From: an uncultured Eubacteriales bacterium
GTDB lineage: Bacteria; Bacillota; Clostridia; UBA1381
Assembly: GCA_900556575.1 (NCBI GenBank)
Contig: USPO01000069.1
Span: forward strand, 1-7,459
Direction: 5' to 3'
Length of the DNA stretch: 7,459 nt
In this document: positions 5,738-7,459 of the stretch, piece after piece
Numbering within the stretch: the stretch's first letter is position 1
Layout: the number at the start of each line of letters is the position of its first letter
Notes under the pieces: generated by a model
Told to the model about the DNA's origin: nothing
Databases searched by the model: none
Seen by the model: the letters and a program-made list of their open reading frames with translations, nothing else
Position numbers and translations under genes: made by a program

Positions 5738-7459
5738 TTAAAGTGAGGTCCATATAAATGTCTTGACGCTTGCAAAGCCCTCCGGCAGTTCAAGTTTAAC
5801 CGGAACCTTGTTTTCTCCTACAGCAAGCTTGTTATCCGTATAGCTTCTCGAAGCAATTCCGAGAAGTTCGCCGTTTTCTCCATATGCCGCCACAATAAAG
5901 CTTACGTCACCGCCGTAGAAAACATTCTTTTCCACTCGTATTTCTTCTATTACATTTCCCTCTTCATTTGTTCCGAGACCTGTAATTTTAAAAACATCAC
6001 TGTCCTTTATTGTAAGCATTTGTGATGAATACACTCCGCTTTCCTTTGAAACGGCTCTTATATATACTGTTTCTTCAGGTGCGGATTCCGAAACGGTTAT
6101 CAATCCGCTTTCATCAATAGTTATATAATCGTCACCAATCGGATTTTCATTATTTGCATCATATATCTTCCATTCTAATTTACTTTCGGGGAAAAATCCT
6201 ATCGTTATACCCTTATGCAGAACCTCAACGGATGCCTGCGTTGTTCTTCCGGCAAATATCTGTGATGCAGATAAGCTTACCTTCAATTCATCGGGTACAA
6301 TGTGCGAAATTGTGAAATTATCAATTCCCGTTCCCGGCTGTACCTCGGCATAATTAAATGAAACTCCGCCGACCGTTCTTAAATCAAGCACACCCTCAAC
6401 GCACTTTCCAATTTCATTTGTATCGGGGTGAACCAGATTTCCGTCCTCGTCATATTTATAAATATATGCCTTTCCGTAAGGTGATGCCGAACCGCATCTT
6501 GCCATTACCTCAATATGATACCAGCTGTCGGAATCACCGCCGCAGAATGCCACGAATTTTCCGCCCGAACCTATTCTTCCTATTTTCTGTCCTTTAAGGG
6601 CAATCTGTCCGCCAAGCTTTCCGCTGCCCTTAAGCATGAAACCGCCGCCGTCCTCAAGGAACTTAACATCTGTGCTTATCAAAAAGTCCTCGCTTGTAGG
6701 TTCAACGGCATTGAACGATGCTGCCGACGTAAATTTATAATAATGCGAACCGTCCCATGAACCTCTTTCGGTTTTTGCCGCCGATATATCATTCTCACAG
6801 CCGTCCGATACAAGCAGTCTGTCCTGTGTTCCCGTATCTCCTATATCAACGGCATTTGCCGGCTTGATACGAACAGGCAGTGATGACGAAACCGTACCTG
6901 ACGCATTTTCCGCACGGAGAACTATATTCTGCGGAACAACATTGTCCGCTATGGTAAGCATATTATTCTCAACCCTTATGTATCTGCTGCCTATTTCCTT
7001 TATATTGTTCTCATCATATGTGGCAAAGTAAACATCACCGTCGTCAAGAGTTATTTCCTCGCCGTCCTTGTATGCCCTTACGTTCAATTTGAGCGGCTCC
7101 TGTGAGGTTACATATTCACTTTCCGCCTCCAGCGCAAGCGTATCATATTTTAATTCATCAAAATTAACGGCATTAATTTTAATCGGATATTCTCCTGTTA
7201 CCTCTCCTTTTTCGGTTGAAATTACCTTTGCGGTAACATCTTTATCCGGACAAGAGCGATGAGCCGATATAACTCCGTTATCCGAAATTGTTACCGAGCC
7301 GTCCTCTATTTCCTCATCGTTCTCAAAAACCTTCCATACCGTATCGGGAGAAGTAAATTCCTCTCCCTCACGGAAAGCCTGATATGTAAGGCTCATGGAT
7401 GAGCCGGCACTCAATTCGGTCACACCCTCGGGAATTGATGATACAGCAAGCTCATCTGC
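5738..7459 (-). CDS. C-terminal part of a large modular surface/secreted protein with Ig-like and LamG-like domains (5' end outside window)
   Basis: The frame is open from the window edge to a TAA at 5738-5740, giving 573 visible residues. No start is visible: the GTG at 7423 is in-frame and internal, has no ribosome site, and 12 coherent codons precede it. Modules by pattern: Ig-like (about 1-98, VTISDNGVISA), Ig-like (105-200, with VRAYKDGEEI and a VVPQNIVLRAENASG strand), a concanavalin/LamG-like sandwich (about 213-390, with DFLISTDVKF, GGFMLKGSG, SWYHIEVMA and GIDNFTISH), a third Ig-like (390-485, YITIDESGLITVSESAPEE) and a C-terminal sandwich (488-573) ending in SVKTFIWTSL. Such ends are common on clostridial surface polysaccharidases. 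The catalytic or anchoring part, if any, lies upstream, so function is not assigned beyond probable extracellular glycan binding or degradation. It precedes the GH43-like gene by 35 bases and likely shares its transcript. Confidence 0.85.
   Translation of the reverse strand, partial: ADELAVSSIPEGVTELSAGSSMSLTYQAFREGEEFTSPDTVWKVFENDEEIEDGSVTISDNGVISAHRSCPDKDVTAKVISTEKGEVTGEYPIKINAVNFDELKYDTLALEAESEYVTSQEPLKLNVRAYKDGEEITLDDGDVYFATYDENNIKEIGSRYIRVENNMLTIADNVVPQNIVLRAENASGTVSSSLPVRIKPANAVDIGDTGTQDRLLVSDGCENDISAAKTERGSWDGSHYYKFTSAASFNAVEPTSEDFLISTDVKFLEDGGGFMLKGSGKLGGQIALKGQKIGRIGSGGKFVAFCGGDSDSWYHIEVMARCGSASPYGKAYIYKYDEDGNLVHPDTNEIGKCVEGVLDLRTVGGVSFNYAEVQPGTGIDNFTISHIVPDELKVSLSASQIFAGRTTQASVEVLHKGITIGFFPESKLEWKIYDANNENPIGDDYITIDESGLITVSESAPEETVYIRAVSKESGVYSSQMLTIKDSDVFKITGLGTNEEGNVIEEIRVEKNVFYGGDVSFIVAAYGENGELLGIASRSYTDNKLAVGENKVPVKLELPEGFASVKTFIWTSL

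Noticed and set aside
7421..7423. GTG as a start codon of the rightmost gene (561-residue version)
   Set aside because: The frame is open to the window edge, the 12 preceding codons read as continuous protein, and no ribosome site precedes the GTG. The gene is 5'-truncated by the window.

Overview
The window is a gene-dense, entirely minus-strand stretch of what looks like a carbohydrate-degradation locus of a Gram-positive anaerobe, most likely a gut or rumen Clostridia (Bacillota). The grounds are strong AGGAG-type ribosome binding sites, a moderately AT-leaning coding style, a Gram-positive-type signal peptide, and large modular secreted glycan-binding enzymes. The C-terminal sandwich of the rightmost protein also resembles those of clostridial surface polysaccharidases. 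A pectin-specialist Clostridia would fit, but the genus cannot be fixed from sequence reading alone.

In transcription order (right to left) there are four collinear genes. (1) Positions 7459-5738 hold the C-terminal 573 residues of a large surface or secreted protein: Ig-like modules around a concanavalin/LamG-like sandwich, with the N-terminus and any catalytic domain outside the window. (2) Positions 5702-4740 hold a 320-residue GH43-like five-bladed propeller, probably an exo-acting arabinosidase or related enzyme, with no signal peptide. (3) Positions 4753-3500 hold a 417-residue GH27 melibiase-family enzyme, also without a signal peptide, whose start overlaps the end of gene 2 by 14 bases. 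(4) Positions 3453-1 hold the first 1151 residues of a secreted multi-domain glycoside hydrolase. It has a signal peptide, a clan GH-A-type barrel with visible acid/base and nucleophile glutamates, three CBM6/35-like sandwiches, an InlB-repeat-like module and a CBM32/discoidin-like module, and it continues past base 1.

The gaps are 35 and 46 bases and one is an overlap. Each internal start has a good ribosome binding site and no terminator or promoter is apparent, so the four genes read as part of one operon. The inferred division of labour is that the two large exported proteins bind and cut a plant polysaccharide at the cell surface. The two leaderless enzymes would then trim galactose- or arabinose-type side residues from imported oligosaccharides. 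No transporter or regulator lies in the window. No RNA gene, mobile element, CRISPR array or intergenic stretch above 50 bases was found.

The points most worth following are the unassigned clan GH-A catalytic domain and the GH27 enzyme, where one of the two paired substrate-binding aspartates typical of alpha-galactosidases is replaced by isoleucine.
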